Shown piece by piece: positions 36,335-45,597 of a stretch of 64,000 nt of DNA (position 1 is its first letter; each line of letters opens with the position of its first letter). The stretch comes from CAZJAH01 sp964544155 (GTDB lineage Bacteria; Bacteroidota; Ignavibacteria; Kapaibacteriales; UBA2268). The notes under the pieces were generated by a model. That model was not told the origin of the DNA and made no database searches. It saw only the letters and a program-made list of their open reading frames with translations. The position numbers were made by a program, and so were the translations under genes. The stretch spans positions 248,001 to 312,000 of the forward strand of contig CAZJAH010000001.1 in NCBI GenBank assembly GCA_964544155.1, written 5' to 3'.

Positions 36335-39300
36335 ACTGACTGATTCAAATGGCTTACTGACTCGCACTATATAAAACCCCGAAGGCCAGTCAGTCAGGGG
36401 AATTTCTAAATTACTATTCCCTTCGATGTTGTATATTTTATTGAAAACATTCATTCCGGCCGAATTGAGTATTACAATCCTTACATCGGATTTTTCAGAG
36501 CTGACCTTAAGTTTTAGCACTTCTCCGGGAGGATTGGGCATTATTCCGGCATCAAGGGGTGTAAACGATTTAACCTGCCTGAGGTCGAATGAACATACAG
36601 CGGTGGTAATGCTGCCGTCCTTTGTTTCAATAAGTACGTTAGCATCGTCCCAGGTGAAGCTTTCCAAATACATTGGATTCACTTTATTAGCGGGAAGCAG
36701 AATCTGACCCTTAAGCTCTCCGATAATCGTGCCGGGGCCGGATGAAGTGCTTGCCGCGCCCGATACGGGAATAACTATTTCACTGCCGCCGTTTGTAAGC
36801 GCGAAACTGCCTGATGGCCTGAATACATCCGCGTTCATTCTTACTTCCGCGGTATAATTTAGCTGATTGAGCTGGATTTGATCCTCAAGGTTAACTTTAG
36901 CGTAAAGCGGTATGCTTACTTCCTCAATTCCCGGATTAATAATTGTATCGGGCAGCCAGATATAAGTTGAAGGCACCACCCCCTTACCGAATAATTGAGC
37001 GTGAGCAGGTGATCCGGCGCCGTTGTAATCAAAGCGGATATAAGTGTTTACCCTGCCCTCTGTTAATGGAGAATACCTGAGCCGCATACTATGGCTGGCT
37101 CCGGGGCCGAGTAATAGCGGATCCCCACCGGACATTATGGTAAATTGAGTTTTGTCCGGCCCGGAAATGCTGATTTGGGTAATATCAACTGAAGTTGCCC
37201 CTGTATTCATTAGCATTACTTCGATACTGTCCTTTTGGCTGCCGATCCAGTGGGTACCGAAATCCAGGTACTCAGCTGCTACCGATAGCGGCGGCTCCAT
37301 GCCATTGCCGTATATCTTCGCGGATATTTCAGAGAAAGTAGTTTTAATACGGATAGTGGCTTCCCTGTATCCCGGCTGCGCGGGCTGGAAAGTGAACTCA
37401 ACTTCTTTGCTTTCGCCGGGCATAACAGTATCCGGAAGCTGAACCGCGGACACCCAAAATTCCTGTGATCCCGGGATCGTTATGCTATCCAGCGGAACAG
37501 GCCATTTACCTGTATTAGTTAATAATGCCGTAACTGTGGAATCCCTCTGCCTGCCTATGACTACATCCCCCATATCAACATCTATGGCCTCTGCTTTGGG
37601 GATCACTATCGAAAAGACCGAATCAGAAACATCGCTTTGGCCTTCGCCTTCAAGGTGCCAGATTATACCGCGTCCGTTTGCATAAGCAGCGAATAATTTG
37701 TTGCCGTCAGGGCTAAACTCAAGATCATTAACACGAACGGGTGGAATATCATCATTTAATGATAAACTTAAAGTACTATTAAGGATTTCAAATATTAATA
37801 TACCATCATTATCGCTTACTGCCAGAAGGTTCTTGCTTGGGTGCATTGCTATCGATGTGTGAGATACCTCAGGAAGTTTAAGCTGGCTCAGTATTGAAAG
37901 GTCCTCGGAGTTATAAACAGTCAGTGAAACTGCATTATTTGAGCCTTGTTGATTTATAGCAAGAACTATCATGGAATCATCATAATTCCACTGCGCGTCT
38001 ATAAATATCTGCCTTTCCATAGGGTATCTTTCCTTGATGCCGCCATTTAATTGCAAAACAGACATCATATTTTGATTAACAGCCAGTATCCTTGTCAGAT
38101 CATGTGACCAATAAACATTCTTATACCTTCTTTTTTCATTCGCTATGTCTGCTTTATCCTGTATTTTAATGCCTGATTCAGAGGGAGTTATATATAAATT
38201 ACTGGGATTCCAGTCTATATTGACCTCCGGAGGATCAAAATGATCTGATACAGTTAAAAACTTATTATTGATAAAAGCAGGTTTGGCGTAATCGTATGTA
38301 TCTATCCTGCCGGGGCTGCGGACGGCCATTTCATCACCAGCCTGATTCCAGGCGATGGATGATACATTGCTGACAGGTAAGGTGATTGTTGATAATTCTT
38401 CATAAGAATAGCCATTATTAATTTTCAAAACTGCACTTTTCCCGGTATCAAACACATAGGCTATTTCTGATCCTGAAGGCGACCATTCACCTGCTACGGG
38501 AGCCAATGTTGAATCCTCAGGTTCATAAATAATGAATTTACGTGACCTGTCGCCATTTGTCTGCTCGACTTTCATCAGGCATTTATCGGATTCGATCATA
38601 GGGGCCTTCCAATCCCTTTTAGAACCTGTTATACTCGATGCTAACGGCTGCCAGTTAGCGCCTGAATCAGGGCTGAATAAGAGATTCACCAGTGTATCCG
38701 GCGGCATGCCCTCCCAGGTGATAAGGGTATCGCTTCCGGCGAGGAATACCTCTCCCCCGTTTGGATGTGTAAGCGTCAGAGCTTCATCAATACCGCTGCC
38801 GCAGATAACATATATCCCGTCAGTCAGGCATGCATCCGATTCAGGGTTTAGCTTTATCTTAGTGCCTTCGCCGGGTTTGAAGGACCATCTGAAGTTAACT
38901 GTTCTCGGATTGCCCGGCTGAAGCTTGAACGGCGGCGGAGATCCGCCCCAACTAGTAATTTCAACCGATGTTCCCAAATACCCGAACCCGGTGAATTCAA
39001 CCTCCCGTATGGTCGCGCTTAAAGTCAACTGCTTCTCTGTGCCGAATTCATTTCCGGCAAAAACCAGGTAGGCCGGGTCTGCCCTTAGTGCCGCAAGAGA
39101 GTTAACATTTATATCATAATTTGCTATATCCGAAAGGCCGAATTTAGGAATCTCAATAAATGCCTGGCGCATGGGACTGCAATTCTCTGATTCCCAGATC
39201 AATTTGCATGGCTTATAATTTTGCGCGTGGCTTTTGATCATCATAAGAGAGGCGAGCATTTCTTCATCGCCTTTTATTTTTTCAAAATAAATGCCGCCTG

Positions 39301-39979
39301 TCTGATTGGTGATATTCCTTAGTATTTGCGGAATTGACAAACCAATGATAACGGAATGTATATGAATTGAGTTCTGATTGGCCTGTGTGATAATCGCCTG
39401 TTCATTGCCCTGGGCGTGGCCGTCTGTAATTAGTATGATATTCCGTGAATACCGGCCTCCCAAAGCTATCGGGATACCTCCAGCCGCGGGGTTTAAGAGA
39501 GCGGCGTTATAGGCAGTGCCTCCGTTTGACGCGATGTTTTGCAGCTTTTGGAGTAAAAGATTTTTATCTTTTGTGAAATCCTGAATGAGAAAATTTTGTG
39601 TATCGAATGAAACAATGGCGCACTCCGAGCCGGGATCGAGTGATTTTATCAAAGTCTCGGCTGCTTTTTTAGCCATAAGCAGATTACCCCCGCTCATAGA
39701 CCCTGACTGATCGATAACCAAAACCACAGACAAAGTGTCCGGTTGTATAGGTTCGGGACAGTCAACCAGCTTAACGGGGAGCTGCACGCCGTCCTCAGTT
39801 ACGATGACGTCATTTTCAGTGATACTGTGTATCGCGTTTCCATCCGCGTCAAAGGCGGCCATTTCGGCGCTGATCTCGGGATAATTATTAGAATTGATAT
39901 TAAATACCGACAGTACCTGCGATTTTGAAACATGCACAAATGCAAGAAGGATAACGAATAACAAAGCAATACGAATCAT
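36311..39979 (-). CDS. Large secreted VWA / KNH-like / propeller / ASH protein with T9SS tail
   Basis: A 1222-residue surface protein. In order: signal peptide (1-20, ending SKSQ); a short leader; VWA domain (about 83-270) with an intact MIDAS (DQSGSMS, Asp90-Ser92-Ser94; NGGTAYNAAL; LITDGHA); a KNH-like beta-sandwich (about 400-470; LTHPNGGEVFLAGSDTLITW); a beta-propeller-like region (about 490-785); two ASH/choice-of-anchor-D repeats (about 793-1005; LLTNTGKWPVPLDSI); a cohesin-like sandwich (about 1006-1120); and a sorting domain (about 1140-1222; IMPNPPGEVLKLKV, GFYIVRVSK). It is a paralogue of the 1818-residue protein 153 bases upstream. VWA domains bind ligands through a metal ion; the ligand is unknown. 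Confidence 0.85.
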   Translation of the reverse strand: MIRIALLFVILLAFVHVSKSQVLSVFNINSNNYPEISAEMAAFDADGNAIHSITENDVIVTEDGVQLPVKLVDCPEPIQPDTLSVVLVIDQSGSMSGGNLLMAKKAAETLIKSLDPGSECAIVSFDTQNFLIQDFTKDKNLLLQKLQNIASNGGTAYNAALLNPAAGGIPIALGGRYSRNIILITDGHAQGNEQAIITQANQNSIHIHSVIIGLSIPQILRNITNQTGGIYFEKIKGDEEMLASLMMIKSHAQNYKPCKLIWESENCSPMRQAFIEIPKFGLSDIANYDINVNSLAALRADPAYLVFAGNEFGTEKQLTLSATIREVEFTGFGYLGTSVEITSWGGSPPPFKLQPGNPRTVNFRWSFKPGEGTKIKLNPESDACLTDGIYVICGSGIDEALTLTHPNGGEVFLAGSDTLITWEGMPPDTLVNLLFSPDSGANWQPLASSITGSKRDWKAPMIESDKCLMKVEQTNGDRSRKFIIYEPEDSTLAPVAGEWSPSGSEIAYVFDTGKSAVLKINNGYSYEELSTITLPVSNVSSIAWNQAGDEMAVRSPGRIDTYDYAKPAFINNKFLTVSDHFDPPEVNIDWNPSNLYITPSESGIKIQDKADIANEKRRYKNVYWSHDLTRILAVNQNMMSVLQLNGGIKERYPMERQIFIDAQWNYDDSMIVLAINQQGSNNAVSLTVYNSEDLSILSQLKLPEVSHTSIAMHPSKNLLAVSDNDGILIFEILNSTLSLSLNDDIPPVRVNDLEFSPDGNKLFAAYANGRGIIWHLEGEGQSDVSDSVFSIVIPKAEAIDVDMGDVVIGRQRDSTVTALLTNTGKWPVPLDSITIPGSQEFWVSAVQLPDTVMPGESKEVEFTFQPAQPGYREATIRIKTTFSEISAKIYGNGMEPPLSVAAEYLDFGTHWIGSQKDSIEVMLMNTGATSVDITQISISGPDKTQFTIMSGGDPLLLGPGASHSMRLRYSPLTEGRVNTYIRFDYNGAGSPAHAQLFGKGVVPSTYIWLPDTIINPGIEEVSIPLYAKVNLEDQIQLNQLNYTAEVRMNADVFRPSGSFALTNGGSEIVIPVSGAASTSSGPGTIIGELKGQILLPANKVNPMYLESFTWDDANVLIETKDGSITTAVCSFDLRQVKSFTPLDAGIMPNPPGEVLKLKVSSEKSDVRIVILNSAGMNVFNKIYNIEGNSNLEIPLTDWPSGFYIVRVSKPFESVSKKFMIIR

Positions 39980-40084
39980 GCCTACACCCGGAATTAATAT
40001 TAAAGCCCTTTAATCTAAATAACAGGTATGATTAAAAATGGTTGCAGGTAAAAGTATATTATTTAAAAAAAAAATTTTAAAATA

Positions 40085-40118
40085 ATAAGCAAGGGCTGTT
40101 CAATCCGAGCAGCCCCTT
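40085..40118 (-). terminator. Hairpin between the two VWA genes
   Basis: Stem GGGCTG/CAGCCC (40093-40098 and 40110-40115), extended inward by TC/GA around a loop, 15 bases after the stop of the 1818-residue gene. The T-rich stretch on the minus strand begins only about 10-15 bases later, so termination may be partial and the 1222-residue gene could be read through. Confidence 0.5.
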
Positions 40119-40132
40119 ATATCAATCAAGCG

Positions 40133-43100
40133 CTACTTTGTAATCAGCACTTTATGCGAGCGAATATCATATCCGGTTTCTATTATCACAAAATATACAC
40201 CTGATGATAATTCGGAAATATTTATATCTTCCGCATAAGTTCCTGAGTCCCTGCCTCTGTATGAACCTAAGTGGCATATCTTGCCATAAATATTTACCAG
40301 GCTGATGGTATAGTGCGTATTAGCGTGAATACTGTAATTAATTGTCAGTTTGTTATCGGTTTGAGTAATAGTTTCAAGCTGCCACTCCTTATATCCAATA
40401 AGCCTTACTCCGCCTTCGCGGCATATATCCGTAAGAAGCAGCCTTCCGTCAATATCGTTTATCTTTGAATTACCCACCGACGGCCGTATGTTTTCAAAAT
40501 ATATAGTAGTAGCTGAGTCATTACCGAGCATTGTCAGTCCGGCAATTTCAAAGATAATTCCTGTTGGCCTGGTAACATCCAGCCTTACCGGCAGATACCT
40601 CATGCCGTCGATTACGCTGCCCTTTTCGCTGTCTGAAGGATAGAACAATGAAGCGTTCATCACAATATCGGCATCGACATATTCCAGTCCGGATTCCTTA
40701 ATATTGTCAGCGCGGTTCATGTAAATCGGAAGAATAATATCCTCGCCTGTTTTCGTGCTGATTCGGCCGATTTCAAGCTCAATATCTGCTGAATCCTGCG
40801 GCAGGACATTGGCAATCAGATCAACGGAATATTCGTTATCGCAGAAATCTTTGAAAGTAAATGTGCCGCTATAGATACCGGGTTCCGCTCCCGTAAACTT
40901 AACGGTCAATTCGGATGATGTGCCCGAAGGAACCATCACCTGAGTCGCGGATTCTATAACAAACTCACCGGATACCATTGGTAAAATCAGTGAAAAGAAA
41001 GTACTGCCGGTATTCTCCAGTGTAAAGCTTGTGTCATATTCAGTATATGGCATAATATCCTGAAATTCTATATCATTATGGCTTAGCTTTAATCCTGACG
41101 ATTCTTTATCCCACCAGAGCAAATAGTAATAGGGGCCGGAATTTTCATGATCATAGTCGAATTTTAATTCCACCATGTGCCTGCCGTTTTCTGCTGGGGC
41201 ATATTCAACCCTTAGCTCAAATGTGCTGTCAGGCTCTAATATGCCGAGTTCATTATCATTCAATATATCGAAATAGTCTTTAAATTCACCTACAACTGAA
41301 ATACTTGTAATATCCAATGGCGCGCTGCCTGTGTTGGTAACGTTTATTATTAACGTAGTATCACTTTCGCAGAGCAGCTTACCGAAATCGCCGCCTGTGG
41401 CAGTAATTTCAGGTTCACCCTTATTGGTGCCGGTACCGGTCAGGGAAACTACAGCCGGATCTGTTTTTGAATTATAGTAAATAAAAGCATTGCCCTCTAA
41501 AAGGCCTTCTGCCATAGGTGCAAACCTGAATTGTAAGTCTGCTGAAGCTCCCGGGTCCAGATAAGAAACCGAAATTCCTATAAACTCAAAATGATCTTTA
41601 TTTATTCCTGATATTGCTACAGAGTCGATCAGCAAGCTCAGTTCGCCTGTATTTTCAATAGCGTCTGTTAAAATGGAATCTTTAGTGCTGCCTTTTTCAA
41701 CCGAACCGAAATTCAGATTCTGAGTTATTATTTTAAGTACATCATCTTCGATTCCTGTACCGGAAAGCCCTATAGAGGCCGATTTTTGGCCATTATCATA
41801 GATAATTGCAAGTTCAGCAAATTTCGAACCAATGCTGCCGGGTATGAATGATAATTCAGCACGCAATGTATCACCCGGTGAAATTGTTACATCTATTAAA
41901 TTCGTATTCAGCTGGAATTCACCTAAGTTAAGTCCATCCAGATATGCATCCTCAATCAGAAGCCCTTCATTGCTGATATTTTCAAGAATAATTGCCAGTG
42001 TGTCCTTTGTATCACCAATATATATCTGTCCGAACGATATATTAGAGGTAATAATATTAGCTGCCGGGATAACCGCTTCACCCGTAACATTACTCCTGAG
42101 CGTGTCATAACCGCTTACAAAAAGAAGTTCTTCCTGCTTAATTCCCGGTGATTTCGGCGCGAAACTTATCTCTACCGGCAATTTATCACCGGGATTAAGA
42201 GTGACGTTCTCAATAAAACTAATTACCGTGAACTCATTTTCGTTTTCTTCTTTTATAATCACTTTTTTGATCAGAATAGGAACATCACCTGTATTGTGAA
42301 TGCTTTCGGCGAAAATCGAATCTTTCACCGAATTAACATAAACTTTGCCAATATGCAGATCCTTGGTGTCAGCCTGTGGGATGATTATCGCCCACAGCGA
42401 ATCCGACACATCAGTAAATGAGAGGTCGCCTGCGTACTGCCATTCAAATAGATAACCATTCTCGCCGGCGGCAATTAAATTCTCATCCAGGCCGGCAAAA
42501 GTTAAGGCAATGATATTGAAGCCTCCGGTTTCATAAACACCGTTTAAAGAGAAGTTTTTCGTATCCATAACCTGAACCTTGTTTTCACCTTTCAGGGCTA
42601 TTAATGTTCCCTCGGCATTCATCATGATATCATCCACTTCAAAGTCATCTGCCGTAATGATGTTTGCATTATTAAAGTCATTTATATCGAGCATTTTAAT
42701 TTCATTATTTTCCAACAGGCAGGCCAATTGAGTACCGGTCAATGAAAAATCTATTTTCTTAATAGGATTTTCAAATCTCCTGGAGTCGATTTCAGTTAAA
42801 TTAGCCGCGTCGAAAAGATGTACCCTTCCGTTTCTCAATCCTAAAGCGAAATGCTTATTATCAGGGCTGTAAATAATGCAGGTAACGGAATCATCCATTG
42901 ACATTTCGTCACTTAGGTAATATTGACTTACATCCTTAATTATAAGCTTTTCTTTATTTGCAAATATTATGTGGCCGGCATCATCCGTAACCGCGATATG
43001 ATCCCAGGGTTTGGGGGGAGAAAGCTCCTTTGTAATACTGCCGTCGGCAGAGTCAATAAAGAGTATTCTGTGATCATTAGTCAGAGCAAGTAGATTTTCC

Positions 43101-45589
43101 GAATTAAAAATAAATGAAACAGATTCGGCGCCATATTCATTCGGGAGCGCCAGGTCAGTTTCCCTGAAAGCATTTTTATTAAAGAAATAAACCGAATCCG
43201 CAGTAGTAACCAGAAAGCGTCTTCCTGTATAAGGCCAGTCAATATCCAACAGGTTTGGCGGGAAGTTCCTGGATAGCTCAGTAAGTATGTCTCCATCCGG
43301 AAGGCTTATTATTCTCATATAATTATTAGTATCGCTTATTAAGTTTAAGCCCTGGTCATAATCGAAGCTTATATCAGTTATATTTGTGTCGGTGTGACTG
43401 TAAATCAACTCATGCTGAAATGTCATCAGGTCGTATTTGGCTAAATCAATACCTGAAACGAGCGCGTAAAATTCGTTTTCATCTTCTGTCATTGTGATAT
43501 TAACTGCTCCGCCGGCTTCTTCCTTGTGTTCGTAACTCAGATCGGATGTATTCACGAGATATAGTGAATCCTTTGTAGAAACCAGTATCTTGCTGCTTCC
43601 ATCAATGAATTCAAGGTCAACTATTTCACTGCTGAAAATGGTATCCCTGCTATTGGGCTTACTGATTTCCCAAATCCTCAGTTTTTTCTCAATTCCTCCT
43701 GTTGCGGCATATCTGCCGTCAGAACTAATTTCCGCGACATTAATGCCCTCCTCATGGCCTGATAAATACCTGAGAAGCGAAGCTTTTTCCAAATCCCAAA
43801 TTCTGGGCATGTTATCTTTGCCTCCGCTGATAAGCCTTTTGCCGTCAGAGCTAACAGAAAGTGTTTTGACCGGGGCAAAATGTCCGGACAATTCTTCGAT
43901 CAGTTCAAACGTGAAAGCATCCCAAACTTTTATCTTTTTATCATCACCTGCGGTAATGAATTTACGGCCGTCATCAGTGAAAATGATCTGATTGATCCTG
44001 CCTGTATGAGCCTTATAAGTTTTGATGTAAGCGCCTGATTTATAGCTCATTGCTTCGATATATCCCAGGCTGTCACCTATCAGAAACATATCATTATTCT
44101 TAAACCATGTACAAGAAATGATTTTTTCATTAGTATAAGGATCAGGCATAATGCCTTCCTGGGGCCTGCTTACTCTAAACAGGCATGAATCCGAGTTGAT
44201 CCAGGGAATCTTTTCATTTTTTTCATATTTATCACCGTCTGATATCGCGAGTGTATCCCATTTTTCACCGTTATTAAGGCTTATTTCCAGGCAGATATCT
44301 TCGCCGGGAACTGATCCGAACCATTCGAAGGTGCTGTCGGTACCGGCTATCAGTTTCTCCGAACCATTCGGGAAAACAACTTCAAGCTCCCTCTTGGCGG
44401 TTTGCAGATTACCGAATACGGTCCAGTTAACTGTATTACAAAAATCACCTTCTATATCTATCTGGCATAGTTGTCCTTCTTTATTTCCGGGAATGAATTT
44501 AATTTCTGCGTGGAAATCTTCCCCGGGCTCTAAACGCAGGCCGATTATATCCGGTTCAATTTTAAAATTCTGATTATCCACAGAAACATTGGAAATTTTC
44601 AAAGTATCATTCAATGCTCGCAAAGTAAAATCTATAGCAGCTGTGTCACCCGGGGATACATTATCAAACCTGAGGTTTTCATTCGCGAAGGCTTCGAGCA
44701 GGCTCAGTTGTTCGTACTCTGCGGTATAGCTGCCGTTATCGGAAATCTGCGCGGGCGGGTAAGCTATTTGAAAGTCTTTATCGTTCTCGCACCCAGTGCT
44801 TTTCCAGGATACGAGACAGGGAAAATTAAACTGCAATTCCTTGAGAATACTCAAATATACTCTCTCAGCATTAATACTGTCTTTTAAGCCTTCGAACCAA
44901 TCACCGCCAGTTCCTTCGGAAATCTCTTTTAAAATATCGGGTATTTTAATGTCAAGTCCAACGCAGAAGATTGTAACATTGCTCTTTATTGCTTCATCGA
45001 TGATTTCCTGTTTGTCCCCCGGAGCAATACCATCTGTGAGCAGTATAATCGCTTTTTTGAAATATCCGCCTCTTGCCACCTGGATAGCGCCGGTGCCATG
45101 TTGAAGAAATGCCATATCGAAATTAGTACCGCCCTTAGAAGTCAATTCATCAATCCCTGCATAAAGCTGTGTTGTATCATCTATAAAATCCCTGATTATC
45201 ATGCTCTGATGATTAAAAGCCGTTATAGCACATTCAAAATCAAATTCAGCCAAAGATCTTATAAAAACCTTTGCTACAGACTTTGCCATATTAAGTTTTT
45301 CACCTCGCATTGAGCTGGATACATCCATTGCAAGTACAACTGAAATGTTATTAGCGGCGCCGATATCGGGGCATTCAAGGGATAATATATCCATAGGCTG
45401 CCCGTTTTCTGTTATGATTAAGTCTTCTTTCTCAAGTCCTTTATAAGGAATGCCGTTTTCATCGATAACGAAAATATTACTTTTCATTATGGGAAAATCT
45501 TTGGTGTATGTATTCTTAATTAGCAGCTTCTGGGCGCTCAAGAGCCCAGGTATCAGGAAAAAGCACAATATATATATTTTAAATTTCAT
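40133..45589 (-). CDS. Giant secreted VWA / KNH-like / WD40 / ASH-repeat protein with T9SS tail
   Basis: At 1818 residues this is the largest gene here. Order: signal peptide (1-19, LLSAQ); VWA domain (about 80-270) with MIDAS DVSSSMRG (Asp89, Ser91, Ser93) and LLTDGIAPGD; an early ASH-like repeat (about 300-390); KNH-like domain (about 398-475; VVFPNGSEKLIAGTD); clear WD40 repeats (about 510-645; FITAGDDKKIKVWD, LSGHFAPVKTLSV, LISGGKDNMPRIWD) continuing as a degenerate propeller to about 1060; five or more ASH repeats (about 1066-1590; NVTNTGSAPLDITS); a cohesin-like sandwich; and a sorting domain (about 1735-1818; GVYFVIIETGYD). It begins 8 bases after the OmpA-domain gene, so both are cotranscribed and probably act together at the outer membrane. 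Confidence 0.88.
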   Translation of the reverse strand: MKFKIYILCFFLIPGLLSAQKLLIKNTYTKDFPIMKSNIFVIDENGIPYKGLEKEDLIITENGQPMDILSLECPDIGAANNISVVLAMDVSSSMRGEKLNMAKSVAKVFIRSLAEFDFECAITAFNHQSMIIRDFIDDTTQLYAGIDELTSKGGTNFDMAFLQHGTGAIQVARGGYFKKAIILLTDGIAPGDKQEIIDEAIKSNVTIFCVGLDIKIPDILKEISEGTGGDWFEGLKDSINAERVYLSILKELQFNFPCLVSWKSTGCENDKDFQIAYPPAQISDNGSYTAEYEQLSLLEAFANENLRFDNVSPGDTAAIDFTLRALNDTLKISNVSVDNQNFKIEPDIIGLRLEPGEDFHAEIKFIPGNKEGQLCQIDIEGDFCNTVNWTVFGNLQTAKRELEVVFPNGSEKLIAGTDSTFEWFGSVPGEDICLEISLNNGEKWDTLAISDGDKYEKNEKIPWINSDSCLFRVSRPQEGIMPDPYTNEKIISCTWFKNNDMFLIGDSLGYIEAMSYKSGAYIKTYKAHTGRINQIIFTDDGRKFITAGDDKKIKVWDAFTFELIEELSGHFAPVKTLSVSSDGKRLISGGKDNMPRIWDLEKASLLRYLSGHEEGINVAEISSDGRYAATGGIEKKLRIWEISKPNSRDTIFSSEIVDLEFIDGSSKILVSTKDSLYLVNTSDLSYEHKEEAGGAVNITMTEDENEFYALVSGIDLAKYDLMTFQHELIYSHTDTNITDISFDYDQGLNLISDTNNYMRIISLPDGDILTELSRNFPPNLLDIDWPYTGRRFLVTTADSVYFFNKNAFRETDLALPNEYGAESVSFIFNSENLLALTNDHRILFIDSADGSITKELSPPKPWDHIAVTDDAGHIIFANKEKLIIKDVSQYYLSDEMSMDDSVTCIIYSPDNKHFALGLRNGRVHLFDAANLTEIDSRRFENPIKKIDFSLTGTQLACLLENNEIKMLDINDFNNANIITADDFEVDDIMMNAEGTLIALKGENKVQVMDTKNFSLNGVYETGGFNIIALTFAGLDENLIAAGENGYLFEWQYAGDLSFTDVSDSLWAIIIPQADTKDLHIGKVYVNSVKDSIFAESIHNTGDVPILIKKVIIKEENENEFTVISFIENVTLNPGDKLPVEISFAPKSPGIKQEELLFVSGYDTLRSNVTGEAVIPAANIITSNISFGQIYIGDTKDTLAIILENISNEGLLIEDAYLDGLNLGEFQLNTNLIDVTISPGDTLRAELSFIPGSIGSKFAELAIIYDNGQKSASIGLSGTGIEDDVLKIITQNLNFGSVEKGSTKDSILTDAIENTGELSLLIDSVAISGINKDHFEFIGISVSYLDPGASADLQFRFAPMAEGLLEGNAFIYYNSKTDPAVVSLTGTGTNKGEPEITATGGDFGKLLCESDTTLIINVTNTGSAPLDITSISVVGEFKDYFDILNDNELGILEPDSTFELRVEYAPAENGRHMVELKFDYDHENSGPYYYLLWWDKESSGLKLSHNDIEFQDIMPYTEYDTSFTLENTGSTFFSLILPMVSGEFVIESATQVMVPSGTSSELTVKFTGAEPGIYSGTFTFKDFCDNEYSVDLIANVLPQDSADIELEIGRISTKTGEDIILPIYMNRADNIKESGLEYVDADIVMNASLFYPSDSEKGSVIDGMRYLPVRLDVTRPTGIIFEIAGLTMLGNDSATTIYFENIRPSVGNSKINDIDGRLLLTDICREGGVRLIGYKEWQLETITQTDNKLTINYSIHANTHYTISLVNIYGKICHLGSYRGRDSGTYAEDINISELSSGVYFVIIETGYDIRSHKVLITK

Positions 45590-45597
45590 GTCCGGCC